Below, one piece after another: positions 50,016 through 60,478 of a stretch of DNA of 64,000 nt. Under the pieces are notes generated by a model. It did not search any database, was not told where the DNA came from, and saw only the letters and a list, made by a program, of their open reading frames with translations. Source of the stretch: Thiomicrorhabdus indica (GTDB lineage: Bacteria > Pseudomonadota > Gammaproteobacteria > Thiomicrospirales > Thiomicrospiraceae); assembly GCF_004293625.1 (NCBI RefSeq), contig NZ_CP033040.1, positions 2,185,001 through 2,249,000 on the forward strand, read 5' to 3'. Both the position numbers and the translations under genes were made by a program. Every line of letters begins with the position of its first letter. The stretch's first letter is position 1.

Positions 50016-52064
50016 GTGAAAAACAAACCTTCCAACATTGATAATATACTTGAAGTTTTTGACAAGGTCCTTAGCTCAACGCCAATCCTTATCTTTGCAT
50101 TAGACTCAGATGGATACTTTACCTTTTCTCGTGGCTCACGTTTACAACAACTCGGGCTTGAAAATAGCCAAAAACCTGGCTCGCACTATTCTGATGTATA
50201 TACCACCAACCCAACAATGATGGAACATATACAACGCGCTTTAAATGGTCAGGAATTTGAATGCCAAACACAAATAAATGGACACTTTTTTCATGTGTAT
50301 TATCGGCAGACAAACAATAACCAAGTAGTTGGAATTGCGCTTGATGAAGCTGAACTCATCTCTACTCGTGAAGAAAAAGACAAACTGTTTAATCAATTAC
50401 TCATTGCCTATGAGATTTCACGCGAAGGCATGTGGTCATGGAATTTAAGAACCAATACAATTGAATACAATAGACGATGGCGAGAAATTTTTGAGTACAC
50501 GGGGTCAGAGCCCAGCAACCAATTAGAATACTTCACAAATCGAGTCCACCCAGATGACTTACCGCAAGTTTGGCAATCTGTTGAGCAGGCTGTTCAACAA
50601 GGCACAACTTTCGAGCATCAGTACCAAATCCTTACTCCATCTGGAACGAAAGTGCTCCAAGACCGTGGTCGCGTGGTTTACTGGGACTTAGAAGGTGAAC
50701 CTCTTTATATGACAGGTTCAGTTAATGACATCACTGAGCAATTCAATGCACAAAAACAACTTGAGCAAAAAGCTTCAACCGATGAGTTAACCGGTCTTAG
50801 CAATCGTTTTGGCAGCCTACAAGCTTGGGATCAGTGGAAGAATCAGAAAAGCGAGAATTTTAAAGCCGTTTTTGCACTCATCGATTTTGACCATTTCCAA
50901 CCTCTCAACCACGTTCTGGGTTACAACATTGGTAACCGGATTCTGAACCATTTTGCACACCAACTCCAACAATCACTCCCCACCAATGTTCATATCGCTC
51001 GCATAGGAGGCGATGAATTTTTAGTTATGGCACCCAACTTTTCTTTGTCAACTTTAGAAAGTTTATTAAGAAAATTCTCAGACACCTTCCTCACATCTTT
51101 TCAAGAAGATTTAATCGGTGCAAAACTTCAATTTTCATGTGGATTTTCCAAACACCCTAAAGATGGTGATGATTTCATTACACTTTTCAGACGTGCAGAA
51201 GCAGCACTCCATGAAGCCAAAAAATCCGGTAGGAATTGTTTTAGACGCTTCGATATTGAGTTTGAGAATGCTACGTCCAAACGCTATGCTTTGATCAATA
51301 AGCTACAAACCGCTTTAGAACACCAACAATTGTATTACCAGTTGCAACCCCAATTTAATATTGTTCATAGCCGTTTTAGCGGAGCTGAAGTGTTGATTCG
51401 TTGGCATGATCATGAGTTAGGATTGATTTCTCCAGTCGATTTCATACCTCTGGCTGAACAATCACAACTTATCACTCCAATCACCTATTGGTTGATTGAT
51501 AAAGTTCTCAGCGACATTCGTTCTTTGAACCAAAAACTCAAAACTTCCTTAAAATACTCAATCAACATCCCTGCCCAATTTCTATACGAGCAAGACTTAA
51601 TTACATGGATTCAAAATCGCTTTAACCACTATAAAATTCATCCTAAACAGATTTGTTTTGAAGTAACCGAATCACAATTAATTGCCGACTCATCTACTCA
51701 ATGGCTCTCAAATATTGAATGCCTAAGGCAACTTGGGATTGAATTTGCCGTGGATGATTTTGGAACAGGCTACTCCAATCTCTCACAACTCAAAAAATTG
51801 GATTTCAACTTACTCAAGATTGATAAGTCCTTTATCGATGCCTTAACAGATAAAGACGATAAAACAGGCCATGCACTAGTCAAAGCCATGATTGGACTCG
51901 CCCAAACACTAAAGCTAGATTTAATTGCCGAAGGTGTTGAAAGCCCAAACCAAGTAATTTGGCTTGAAGCACTCGGCTGCCAAGTGTTCCAAGGCTATTA
52001 TTTCTCCCCACCTCTCAATACTGAAGAGTTCCTGAGTCTTGTGATCGAAACAAACTCCCACTAA
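50016..52064 (+). CDS. PAS-GGDEF-EAL c-di-GMP signalling protein
   Basis: At 682 residues. Two PAS-like sensor domains (about 12-115 and 120-240; the second shows HPDDLPQVWQSVEQA and YMTGSVNDITEQ) precede a GGDEF domain (GGDEF at 331-335, DELTGLSNRFG at its start) and an EAL domain (E458-V-L, N in YSINIP, DDFGTGYSN at 580, AEGVES and QGYYFSPPL). Both catalytic sets look intact, so it could make or degrade c-di-GMP; the inhibitory RxxD site is not seen. No membrane span. The GTG start lies 14 bases after the transglycosylase stop. A signalling partner is the HD-GYP gene 132 bases downstream. Confidence 0.93.
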   Translation: MKNKPSNIDNILEVFDKVLSSTPILIFALDSDGYFTFSRGSRLQQLGLENSQKPGSHYSDVYTTNPTMMEHIQRALNGQEFECQTQINGHFFHVYYRQTNNNQVVGIALDEAELISTREEKDKLFNQLLIAYEISREGMWSWNLRTNTIEYNRRWREIFEYTGSEPSNQLEYFTNRVHPDDLPQVWQSVEQAVQQGTTFEHQYQILTPSGTKVLQDRGRVVYWDLEGEPLYMTGSVNDITEQFNAQKQLEQKASTDELTGLSNRFGSLQAWDQWKNQKSENFKAVFALIDFDHFQPLNHVLGYNIGNRILNHFAHQLQQSLPTNVHIARIGGDEFLVMAPNFSLSTLESLLRKFSDTFLTSFQEDLIGAKLQFSCGFSKHPKDGDDFITLFRRAEAALHEAKKSGRNCFRRFDIEFENATSKRYALINKLQTALEHQQLYYQLQPQFNIVHSRFSGAEVLIRWHDHELGLISPVDFIPLAEQSQLITPITYWLIDKVLSDIRSLNQKLKTSLKYSINIPAQFLYEQDLITWIQNRFNHYKIHPKQICFEVTESQLIADSSTQWLSNIECLRQLGIEFAVDDFGTGYSNLSQLKKLDFNLLKIDKSFIDALTDKDDKTGHALVKAMIGLAQTLKLDLIAEGVESPNQVIWLEALGCQVFQGYYFSPPLNTEEFLSLVIETNSH

Positions 52065-52196
52065 TAAAAAAGCAAATGTCACTTCACCCCCAAACTTGAT
52101 TCAATAAAACTTTTACCGAAACCTTACGAGTTATAATTTTAGATTCGTGATATTGAAATAACTTCTTTATTTAAATGACACAGGAGAACTTAATTC

Positions 52197-54839
52197 ATGC
52201 TTCGCTTTGTTCTACCTGTGACACTTCTCTTTGCAATCGCCATCGGCTATTTCATCTTTCAATACAACCTAAACATCAACGCAAGCCTAAAAGCTGACTA
52301 TCAGCGGCAAATCGATCGACACCAAGAAATCATTCATGGATACCAAATCAATAGTGATGTCACATTCGAAAACCTTGTGATGCAAAAAGATGTTTTAAGC
52401 ATACTTAACCAAGCACAAAACACCTCCAAAGATCAATTCATTCAACTTCATAATCAGCTGCATGCACTTCTGGCAAATAAATATGAAAGCCTAAAAAAAA
52501 TCGCAAAAATTCGGCAACTGCATTTTCATATGCCAGATGGTCGAAGCTTTTTACGAATGCACCGGCCGGGTAAATTTGGAGACCTGTTGTTTGATTTTCG
52601 CTACTCTGTCAAAAAAGCCAATATCGAAAAGAAGCGTTCTCATGGTTTTGAAGAGGGACGAATTTTTAATGGATACAGATTTGTTTACCCCATTATCGAC
52701 CATAACCAACATTTAGGCAGTGTCGAAATCAGCTTATCGATGAAAGCTTTCACAGACTCATTATCCAAAGTTTATGAAGGCACCTATTGCTTTATGCTTG
52801 ATGCCAATATTGTTGGGGAAAAAGTCTTTGCAGATGAAAAATCTAATTATCGTCAAAGCCCTTTTGGCGAACACTACGCTATGGATAAAAAAGTCGATAA
52901 CGAGTTGTGCACGCGCCTAAACCCCCATATTGATGAACTCTCAACCGATGATGACTTACTGATTCACTTAAAAAGCTTTAAACCTTACAGCGAGATGATT
53001 GGTGGTTTTTTTAGATTTGACGGCTTTATCAGTCATTTCGTGCCTTTACAGAATATCGAACAAGAAACAGTCGCTTATTTATTCAGTGTTCAGCGAAATG
53101 AAGAAATTACGTCCTTACGTAACCGATTCATTTACAACCTTATGTTGTCAATCCTAGTATTTATTGCCACTGTAGTTGCAATTATTGCCCTTAATAAACG
53201 CCATCAGGAACTTAAAACGCATGCTGAGGAGCTTAAAACCACCGTTCTCGATCTCACTGAAAATTATGAAAATCTAATGAAAGAACAAACCTACATAAAA
53301 GGACTACTCGAAACGATTTTCAATGTTATTGACCACCTCAATCGTCTGGGTAAGGTTGACAAGCTGCTATACGCGAGTTGCGAAAACTTGATGCATTACG
53401 ACAACTATCGCTTTGTTCATATTCATACTTTTAACAATCAGATTAATGTCGACATTTCACAAATTGCTCAAAAAGATGGTCTAAAAACTCCAGAACTTAA
53501 AGAGTTTTATGAAAACATTGAACAAGAGGCATCAATCCAAACGGTTTTAAAGCATGGTGAACTTATTACAGTTGACAACTTACAAAATAAAGACTTTGCT
53601 CAGCCCATCATTGACTATTTGCAATCACGCGAACTAAGTCACGCGACTTTTTTGCCAATCCAAAACAAAGATAGTCATACCTATGGCTTTATGATACTGC
53701 TCACCACTCAGGAGCAAATACCGGAAGAACGTACACTTCTCAAAAAACTTGGAACCACCATTTCCCAATCCGTCACGACTCTTAACCGTCGAGATACCTA
53801 TGAACATCAATTATTAGAAAAAACTAAAAACTATAAGTTCATACTATTTGAAATCGTCGACCTGTTAGAAAAACGCCATGTCCTGACCGCTGGACGATCA
53901 ATTAGAGTGTCAAAATATTCAAAGAAAATTGCAACCGCGCTAAACCTCGATGCCAAAAATATCGCAACCCTTGTTGATGCCGCCATGCTCCATGATATAG
54001 GCAATATTAAAACTCCAGACAATATTCTATTAAAAGCCGGAATACTCACCCCACAAGAGAGAAACATGGTAGAAAACCATGTAATGTATGGAGCCAAGCT
54101 CTTTGAGCGTTTACCTGGCTTCCAACAGATATATGAAACAATTTTGCATCATCATGAATATTTTGATGGTTCTGGCTACCCAAATGGCATCAGTGGTGAA
54201 GAAATACCTTTGCTCTCTCGAATTATTGCTGTAGCGGATGCCTTTGAGGCGATGACTTCCTGTTGGATTTATAAACCCTCCATTCCCGCTAATAAAGCAA
54301 TTAGTGAACTCGAAAAACATAAAGGGAGTCAATTCGATCCAGTAATTGTCAATATTGCTAGCCATGTATTGAAAGATGAACCTCTAGACCACCTTAAACG
54401 AAGCCTGCCGACTTCTGGAACAGAGCTTCAAAGACTGCAATATTTGTTATGCGATGAAAATACCGGATTGTTTGATGTTCGTTACCTTGACATGTTAGCT
54501 TTGTCGGAGTTTCGAGGAATGAAAATTGAAGCAATGCAAATTGTTACCATTGCAAGCCTATTGGAGCAGACTCATCAGCAACACTCTGAAACCATGAACA
54601 TGTTGGGCAAGATATTTAAAAAATTCTATACCAATGACTTGAGCTTTTTTGTTGAGCCGAATTATCTGATATTGATTCATTTAGAAAGCTACGATGAAAA
54701 TCTTCAATCCGCATTATTACAACGGCTCGAATCAGATAAACATATCCATTTAGATATAGAAACGATTGTCACTGACAATCTCAAAGAGCACCTACAAAAA
54801 CTACAACCAATATTAGCAAGCGCAAGACAGCGCCAATAA
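52197..54839 (+). CDS. Membrane-bound HD-GYP c-di-GMP phosphodiesterase
   Basis: At 880 residues. A first membrane helix (4-24), a periplasmic sensor (about 25-310, double-Cache-like), a second helix (about 312-335), a coiled link, and a GAF-like domain (about 370-530) precede the HD-GYP domain. That domain shows His599-Asp600 in MLHDIGNIKTP, VENHVMYGAKL, HHHEYFDGSGYP (651-662) and VADAFEAMTS. The metal-binding set looks complete. A C-terminal tail of about 150 residues with no named domain follows. It should hydrolyse c-di-GMP to pGpG or GMP. Ribosome site AGGAGA. One CCGGCCGG palindrome (52562). Confidence 0.93.
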   Translation: MLRFVLPVTLLFAIAIGYFIFQYNLNINASLKADYQRQIDRHQEIIHGYQINSDVTFENLVMQKDVLSILNQAQNTSKDQFIQLHNQLHALLANKYESLKKIAKIRQLHFHMPDGRSFLRMHRPGKFGDLLFDFRYSVKKANIEKKRSHGFEEGRIFNGYRFVYPIIDHNQHLGSVEISLSMKAFTDSLSKVYEGTYCFMLDANIVGEKVFADEKSNYRQSPFGEHYAMDKKVDNELCTRLNPHIDELSTDDDLLIHLKSFKPYSEMIGGFFRFDGFISHFVPLQNIEQETVAYLFSVQRNEEITSLRNRFIYNLMLSILVFIATVVAIIALNKRHQELKTHAEELKTTVLDLTENYENLMKEQTYIKGLLETIFNVIDHLNRLGKVDKLLYASCENLMHYDNYRFVHIHTFNNQINVDISQIAQKDGLKTPELKEFYENIEQEASIQTVLKHGELITVDNLQNKDFAQPIIDYLQSRELSHATFLPIQNKDSHTYGFMILLTTQEQIPEERTLLKKLGTTISQSVTTLNRRDTYEHQLLEKTKNYKFILFEIVDLLEKRHVLTAGRSIRVSKYSKKIATALNLDAKNIATLVDAAMLHDIGNIKTPDNILLKAGILTPQERNMVENHVMYGAKLFERLPGFQQIYETILHHHEYFDGSGYPNGISGEEIPLLSRIIAVADAFEAMTSCWIYKPSIPANKAISELEKHKGSQFDPVIVNIASHVLKDEPLDHLKRSLPTSGTELQRLQYLLCDENTGLFDVRYLDMLALSEFRGMKIEAMQIVTIASLLEQTHQQHSETMNMLGKIFKKFYTNDLSFFVEPNYLILIHLESYDENLQSALLQRLESDKHIHLDIETIVTDNLKEHLQKLQPILASARQRQ

Positions 54840-54841
54840 CT

Positions 54842-54870
54842 CAAAAACACCGCCATGAACCGGTATTTTT
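54842..54870. terminator. Weak terminator after the HD-GYP gene
   Basis: AACACCG/CGGTATT arms with T5 on the plus strand, between convergent HD-GYP and lspA. Stem is short and imperfect. Confidence 0.4.
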
Positions 54871-54900
54871 CAATCTCTAACTGAACTATTTCGCTAAGAC

Positions 54901-55392
54901 TTACTTAGCAACACTCTCTTTATCTTTTTTCAAAAAAAACTCACTAAATATCAATAAAGCGGCACCCAAGGAGATAGCGATATCAGCAACATTGAAAGTG
55001 GCATAGTGCCAAGCACCAATATAGAAATCAATAAAGTCTGTCACACGCCCTTCTAATATTCGGTCAATCACATTGCCAATTGCGCCACCAATTACCAAAT
55101 TTAGGGCCACGACTTCAGTCGTGATTTTGGCAGGTAACTTCTTAAGCCACCACAACATAAACACTGTCATTCCAAATGCCAAAACCACAAAAAACCAACG
55201 TTGCCAACCGCCCATATCGGCCAAGAAACTAAAGGCCGCGCCATAGTTATAGGCCAACGTCCAGTTCAAATGATCTATCACTGGAACCGGCTCACCAAAG
55301 GTTAAATTTGTCACCGCAAGGTATTTAGTGATGTGATCAAAAATGATTACCAGAACAGCAATCCATAAGGTTTTTAAAGCCGTTGAAGTCAT
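54901..55392 (-). CDS. lspA: Lipoprotein signal peptidase (signal peptidase II)
   Basis: At 163 residues, four membrane helices, LAYNYGAAFSFLAD, and the two catalytic Asp in IGGAIGNVIDR and FNVADIAISLGA. It removes prolipoprotein signal peptides at the lipobox Cys. In most gammaproteobacteria it overlaps or directly follows ileS; here a 464-base repeat-bearing gap separates them. Confidence 0.96.
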   Translation of the reverse strand: MTSTALKTLWIAVLVIIFDHITKYLAVTNLTFGEPVPVIDHLNWTLAYNYGAAFSFLADMGGWQRWFFVVLAFGMTVFMLWWLKKLPAKITTEVVALNLVIGGAIGNVIDRILEGRVTDFIDFYIGAWHYATFNVADIAISLGAALLIFSEFFLKKDKESVAK

Positions 55393-55513
55393 TAGTTATC
55401 CATAAACTTAATAATAAAAAACCACGCAAGTTTTCACTTCGTGGCTTGTTCTACATTCTAAAAATCACACATAAACAGGACGCTTTAAAAGACACAGCAA
55501 GTTCATCCATGAA

Positions 55514-55860
55514 TACTCGGAGTATTGTTTCAACCATTTTCTACTTAATTCGCAAGATAGTGTGTGCCACTTCTAGGCAAAAAATGTGAGCTTACGATGA
55601 GTAAGTGACCATTTTTTAACACCGAAATGTTTCATCAGATTGTCGAAATAAGTCTGGAAATTTTTAAAACCGTCGAGAGAAGTTCAAAACGAGGCGAAAG
55701 CTGCCAAAATTCTCGTAGCATGGTTTCAAACATTTTCTACTTAATTCGCAAGATAGTGTGTGTCACTTCTAGGCAAAAAATGTGAGCTTACGATGAGTAA
55801 GTGACCATTTTTTAACACCAAAGTGACCCACTAGCTTGATGAAGTCAGTCTGAAAATTAA
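55514..55860. repeat. Tandem ~200-bp direct repeat with hairpin between ileS and lspA
   Basis: Copy A (about 55514-55660) and copy B (about 55711-55857) are nearly identical over roughly 100 bases (55534-55620 against 55732-55818) and recognisably similar beyond. Each has the inverted repeat AAAAAATG ... CATTTTTT (55580-55616 and 55778-55813) with an inner CTTAC-GATGA-GTAAG stem-loop. The gap holds no supported gene. Confidence 0.8.
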
Positions 55861-58703
55861 GCGAAGTGGCGTGTTTCTCCACTACCCTCGGTATTATCCA
55901 CACAACGCTGACAAAGATCTTCATGCCCTTCTATTGAACCCACTTCTTCACGGTGATGCCAACAACGAGCACATTTTGCATGTTCAGTTGCTGTCGCTTC
56001 AACCCATAGGCCTGCCATTTCAGATTCAATCGCCGCATCCGTTTTTTCACCGGCCGGTAAGACTTTCGCCTCTGAAGTAATTAACACAAAACGTAACTCT
56101 TCACTCAGTTTGGCAATTTCTGCATATAACGTATCTTCAGCATACAAAGTGACTTGAGCCGTTAGCGACCCTTTAATAACTTTTTCATTACGTAAACCTT
56201 CTAACTGTTTTGATACCGCAGAACGCACTTCCATCATTTTCGCCCAGTAGGCTGAATTCATTTCTGTGCTTTCATCCAGAGCCGTTAGCGCAGTGTACCA
56301 TTCAGAAACAAACACTGTTTTGGTACGCTCTCCAGGGATTTCACGCCAAAGTTCTTCGGCAGTAAAACTCAAGATTGGTGCAATCCAACGCGTCATCGCT
56401 TCAACGATATGATACAAAGCCGTTTGCGCAGAACGACGCGCAAGACCATCGGATTTACACGTATATTGACGGTCTTTAATCACATCCAAATAGAAAGCAC
56501 CTAACTCAATCGAACAGAAATGCGTTACTTTTTGGTAAATATCCAAGAAATTGTAGCTTTCATAAGCTTCAAGGATTTCTTCTTGAAGTTTAGCCGCAAA
56601 ACCAATTGCCCACTTATCCAAGGGTAATAAGTCATCATATGCCACCATGTCGGTTACAGGATTAAAGCCATTGATGTTTGCCAACAAGAAACGCCCTGTA
56701 TTACGAATACGGCGATAGGCATCCGCGGTACGACTAATGATTTCGTCTGATACCGTCATTTCATAGCGGTAGTCCGCCGCAGAAATCCATAAACGTAGAA
56801 TATCGGCACCATATTTATTGGAAATATCTTGCGGTGCAATCACATTTCCTTTCGATTTCGACATTTTCTTACCGTCTTTATCCACGGTAAAACCATGCGT
56901 CAAAACTTGTTTGTACGGTGCTTCACCATCAGTTGCCAGTGCCGTCAACAGTGAGGATTGGAACCAACCACGGTGTTGGTCAGAACCTTCTAAATACAAA
57001 TCTGCCGGTGCAGAAAGTTCTTCACGTTCTTTTAAAACCGTTTGATGTGAAATCCCTGAATCAAACCATACATCTAAAATGTCCGTAACCTGCTCATAGT
57101 TTTCCGCATCATCGCCCAAGAACTCTGCAACGTCTAAGTCATACCAAGCATCAATTGATTTCTCTTCAACCATTTCGGCGACTTTTTGCATTAACTCAAC
57201 CGTGTTTGGATGCATTTCACCGGTAACCTTATGAATAAAGATGGTGATTGGCACACCCCAGAAACGCTGACGCGAAATACACCAATCAGGTCGTCCTTCA
57301 ATCATGCCTTCAATTCTGTTTTGTCCCCATTCAGGCACCCACTCCACTGCTGGAATCGCTTTTATCGCATTATCACGCAAACCGGCAGCTTCCATCGAAA
57401 TAAACCATTGCGGTGTAGCACGGAAAATCAATGGCGTTTTGGTACGCCAACAGTGAGGATAACTGTGTTCAATAATTTCAATATGCACCAAGGAATGATG
57501 CTCTTTCAGAACTTCTAACACATGGTCATCGACTTTCAGAACATTTTCGCCCTCGAAAATAGGCGTACCAGCTACATAGTTCCCGTTGTTATCGACTGGG
57601 CAATCCACTTCAAGGTCATACTTTTTACCGACCTCGAAATCTTCCACACCATGCCCCGGAGCTGTATGGACACAGCCTGTACCGGCATCCGTTGTGACAT
57701 GCTCACCCAAAATCAATGGCACAATGCGCTCATAGAACGGATGCTGCAGACGAATCAAATCAAACTGCTCACCACGACCATAAGCAATCACTTTGTACTT
57801 ATCAAAGCCCCAACGATCCATGGCGTCTTTAATCATCGCTTCAGCTAAGAACAAACGTTCTGGACCATGTTCGCCCTCAACTTGTACCACAGAGTATTCA
57901 AGCTCGGGATTAATCGAGACAGCTTGGTTCGCCGGCAAAGTCCATGGCGTTGTCGTCCAAATCACTACCGAAAGAGGCCCTTCTCCAGTATGGTCTTCAA
58001 CATGATGACAACGTTCAAAGAAAGCCGCTTCATCAACCACCTTGAATCGCACATCGATCGATTTAGAGCGCTTGTTTTCGTATTCGACTTCTGCTTCTGC
58101 CAAAGCCGAACGACCACCAACCGACCAATAAACCGGCTTGGTGCCTTTGACTAAGTGACCGTTTTCAATGATTTTTGCCAAAGCACGGATTTCATCAGCT
58201 TCAAATTTAAAGTCTTTAGTTAGGTAAGGTTTTTTCCAATCCGCCATCACACCTAAACGCTGGAAATCAGCCATTTGGCCATCAACCTGCTTTTGAGCAT
58301 AATTACGACATTCTTGGCGAAATTCAGTCGCGCCAATTTTCTGGCCAACCTTGCCTTTTTTCTTTTCAACATTCAGCTCAATCGGCAAACCGTGACAATC
58401 CCAACCCGGTACAAACGGAGCATCAAAACCGCTCAACCCTTTGGATTTGACAATCATGTCTTTCAAGACCTTGTTGACCGCGTGACCAATGTGAATATTG
58501 CCGTTCGCATATGGAGGTCCGTCGTGCAAAATAAACTTTGGACGACCGGCCATATGCTCACGCACTGTTTGGTAAAGGTCATCACTTAACCACTGCTCAA
58601 CCTGTTTCGGCTCACGGTTAGGTAGATTCCCTCGCATAGGGAAATCAGTCTCCGGAAGGTTCAAGGTCGGCTTGTAATCTTTTTGGTTGTTGTCTTTGCT
58701 CAT
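55857..58703 (-). CDS. ileS: Isoleucyl-tRNA synthetase
   Basis: At 948 residues, close to E. coli IleS (938). HIGH appears in [22 protein letters not shown] in [11 protein letters not shown], the editing (CP1) insert in the N-half (TTPWTLPAN), and a C-terminal zinc site CARCWHH...CQRCVDN. The start is the ATG at 58703 with GAGAG seven bases upstream; an in-frame codon at 58745 is upstream of any site and would overlap ribF. Second gene of ribF-ileS(-lspA). One CCGGCCGG palindrome (56050). Confidence 0.97.
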   Translation of the reverse strand: MSKDNNQKDYKPTLNLPETDFPMRGNLPNREPKQVEQWLSDDLYQTVREHMAGRPKFILHDGPPYANGNIHIGHAVNKVLKDMIVKSKGLSGFDAPFVPGWDCHGLPIELNVEKKKGKVGQKIGATEFRQECRNYAQKQVDGQMADFQRLGVMADWKKPYLTKDFKFEADEIRALAKIIENGHLVKGTKPVYWSVGGRSALAEAEVEYENKRSKSIDVRFKVVDEAAFFERCHHVEDHTGEGPLSVVIWTTTPWTLPANQAVSINPELEYSVVQVEGEHGPERLFLAEAMIKDAMDRWGFDKYKVIAYGRGEQFDLIRLQHPFYERIVPLILGEHVTTDAGTGCVHTAPGHGVEDFEVGKKYDLEVDCPVDNNGNYVAGTPIFEGENVLKVDDHVLEVLKEHHSLVHIEIIEHSYPHCWRTKTPLIFRATPQWFISMEAAGLRDNAIKAIPAVEWVPEWGQNRIEGMIEGRPDWCISRQRFWGVPITIFIHKVTGEMHPNTVELMQKVAEMVEEKSIDAWYDLDVAEFLGDDAENYEQVTDILDVWFDSGISHQTVLKEREELSAPADLYLEGSDQHRGWFQSSLLTALATDGEAPYKQVLTHGFTVDKDGKKMSKSKGNVIAPQDISNKYGADILRLWISAADYRYEMTVSDEIISRTADAYRRIRNTGRFLLANINGFNPVTDMVAYDDLLPLDKWAIGFAAKLQEEILEAYESYNFLDIYQKVTHFCSIELGAFYLDVIKDRQYTCKSDGLARRSAQTALYHIVEAMTRWIAPILSFTAEELWREIPGERTKTVFVSEWYTALTALDESTEMNSAYWAKMMEVRSAVSKQLEGLRNEKVIKGSLTAQVTLYAEDTLYAEIAKLSEELRFVLITSEAKVLPAGEKTDAAIESEMAGLWVEATATEHAKCARCWHHREEVGSIEGHEDLCQRCVDNTEGSGETRHFA

Positions 58704-58741
58704 GCAATAACTCTCTTCACAATTAGCGGTTAGACCGCGGC

Positions 58742-59680
58742 TCAAAGTTTGAAAAATTCTCTTGCTTTTATAGCATCTTGAGCAATTTGCGCCTGCAGTT
58801 GCTCAAGACCATTAAATTTCATTTCGGGGCGAATAAACTTTCGTAAAATCACATCAATATGGTGGCCATATAAATCTTCAGACCAATCAAACAAATGCAC
58901 TTCAATTGATGGACGTATGCCATCCACAGTTGGGCGAAGTCCAAGATTCGCCACCGCCGGCCAAGGCTTATCCGCAATCCCTAAAACCTCTACAGCAAAC
59001 ACCCCATGGACCGGCATCTGAATACGTTTGGGGTTCAAGTTTAGTGTTGGAAAACCTATGGTTCGTCCTAACTTTTGACCATGAATCACTCGACCATTGA
59101 ATGAAAAAGATCGGCCTATCAGGGTTTCAACCGCAGCTAAATCTGGTTTTGATAACTCTGCACGAACTCGAGTGCTACTGACTCGATTGCCATCAAAGAC
59201 ATGAGTGGGCATTTTAACCACGCTAAAGCCACTTTTTTCACCAAAGCTCTGTAAGAACGCAAAATCGCCACCACGTCCTTTTCCAAAATGGAAATCATCC
59301 CCAACAATCAAATGTTTGACATTAAAACCATCAATTAACACAGAGTGCACAAACTCACCGGCTGTTAGGCCCGCAAATTTTTCATTGAAACGCACACAGA
59401 TCACATAGTCGATTTCAGTACGATCAAATGCCTGCAATTTTTCACGCAAATTCATTAGGCGTACTGGGGCTTTCTCAGGTGAAAAAAACTCAATCGGCAG
59501 AGGCTCAAACACCATCACGACACTGGGTAGATTTCGCGTTACAGCCTCATTATGCAAAGCGTTTAACACTTGTTGGTGCCCTAAATGCACGCCATCAAAG
59601 TTACCGATTGTTAGCACACACCCTTTAGCAAGCTTTGCTTGATGAATTGCTAGATTGTGAAGACCGCGAATCAGTTGCAT
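58742..59680 (-). CDS. ribF: Bifunctional riboflavin kinase / FMN adenylyltransferase
   Basis: At 312 residues, [16 protein letters not shown] starts the FAD synthetase domain (N-terminal half), and SSTRVRAEL lies at its end. The kinase half shows [20 protein letters not shown]. It makes FMN and FAD. The N-terminus [11 protein letters not shown] matches E. coli RibF, so the ATG at 59680 is preferred to a TTG three codons upstream. ileS follows 38 bases downstream, the conserved order. Confidence 0.96.
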   Translation of the reverse strand: MQLIRGLHNLAIHQAKLAKGCVLTIGNFDGVHLGHQQVLNALHNEAVTRNLPSVVMVFEPLPIEFFSPEKAPVRLMNLREKLQAFDRTEIDYVICVRFNEKFAGLTAGEFVHSVLIDGFNVKHLIVGDDFHFGKGRGGDFAFLQSFGEKSGFSVVKMPTHVFDGNRVSSTRVRAELSKPDLAAVETLIGRSFSFNGRVIHGQKLGRTIGFPTLNLNPKRIQMPVHGVFAVEVLGIADKPWPAVANLGLRPTVDGIRPSIEVHLFDWSEDLYGHHIDVILRKFIRPEMKFNGLEQLQAQIAQDAIKAREFFKL

Positions 59681-59725
59681 GAATGTCAATAGTTGTTGTG
59701 AATAAAATCAAAAATTTAGCGCGAA

Positions 59726-59731
59726 ATTATA
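59726..59731 (-). promoter_or_regulatory. Possible -10 of the ribF-ileS unit
   Basis: A perfect TATAAT on the minus strand inside an inverted GCGC(T/A)-rich context, about 45 bases before the ribF start. The only -35-like hexamer (TTGCAC) is 20 bases away, so the call is weak. Confidence 0.35.
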
Positions 59732-59744
59732 GCGCAAATAGCGG

Positions 59745-60476
59745 TTACTCTGTGCAATTTCCAATACTGGATATTTCATTTGCAGTTAACGCACGAATTC
59801 CACCGGCCGGTAAACTTTTATCAAGCACAATATCACCTATTCGATAACGATGTAATTTCATAACACGGTTATCACATTTAGCAAACATTCGCTTAATTTG
59901 ATGATATTTACCTTCACTTATAACTACTTTCGCAACATTTGTCTCTATAACCTCTAGTTTGGCCGGTTGCGTCCACTGCTGCTCGTATTCAAAATAGAAA
60001 CCCTTTGCAAAATCATCAATATCGCTGAATTTGAGTGGTTTTTCTAAAGAAACCAAATAATGTTTATTGATTTTTTTCCTAGGTTCAGAAATGGCGCGAG
60101 ACCAAGAGCTGTCATTGGTCAATAACATTAACCCTGAACTCGAACGGTCTAAACGCCCAGCATAATGTAATGTTTCTTTATGCGCGCAAAATTCGTCCGG
60201 TACGAAATCGATCACTGTTTGAAATTGTGTATCTACCGTCGCACTTAACACTCCGACCGGTTTATTTAACATCAAATAACACGCTTCAATTGAATTTAGC
60301 CGTTGGCCATTAATCTCAATTTGATCGAATTGAGACACCATTTGCTGTTTAGACACAGCCGGTTGACGATTAATTTGAATCGCCCCTTTTGCCAGCAATA
60401 ACTGAACCTCTCGCATTGAGATTTGGGCATGATGCGCAATAAACCGATCAAGCCTAGAACGTTTTAACCTTCTCAC
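59745..60476 (-). CDS. rsuA: 16S rRNA pseudouridine synthase, RsuA family
   Basis: At 243 residues, an S4-like RNA-binding N-terminus (RLDRFIAHHAQISMREVQLLL) precedes the catalytic domain with HYAGRLDRSSSGLMLLTND (catalytic Asp), KHYLVSLEKPL, and SEGKYHQIKRMFA. RsuA makes pseudouridine 516 in 16S rRNA. The RluB/E/F group is related, but the short length and tail favour RsuA. It follows murJ after two bases, so the two are co-transcribed. One CCGGCCGG palindrome (59803). Confidence 0.87.
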   Translation of the reverse strand: MRRLKRSRLDRFIAHHAQISMREVQLLLAKGAIQINRQPAVSKQQMVSQFDQIEINGQRLNSIEACYLMLNKPVGVLSATVDTQFQTVIDFVPDEFCAHKETLHYAGRLDRSSSGLMLLTNDSSWSRAISEPRKKINKHYLVSLEKPLKFSDIDDFAKGFYFEYEQQWTQPAKLEVIETNVAKVVISEGKYHQIKRMFAKCDNRVMKLHRYRIGDIVLDKSLPAGGIRALTANEISSIGNCTE

Positions 60477-60478
60477 AA

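Noticed and set aside
55383-55589. A 68-codon open frame opposite lspA
   Set aside because: It runs through the repeat, has no ribosome site and no recognisable protein pattern.
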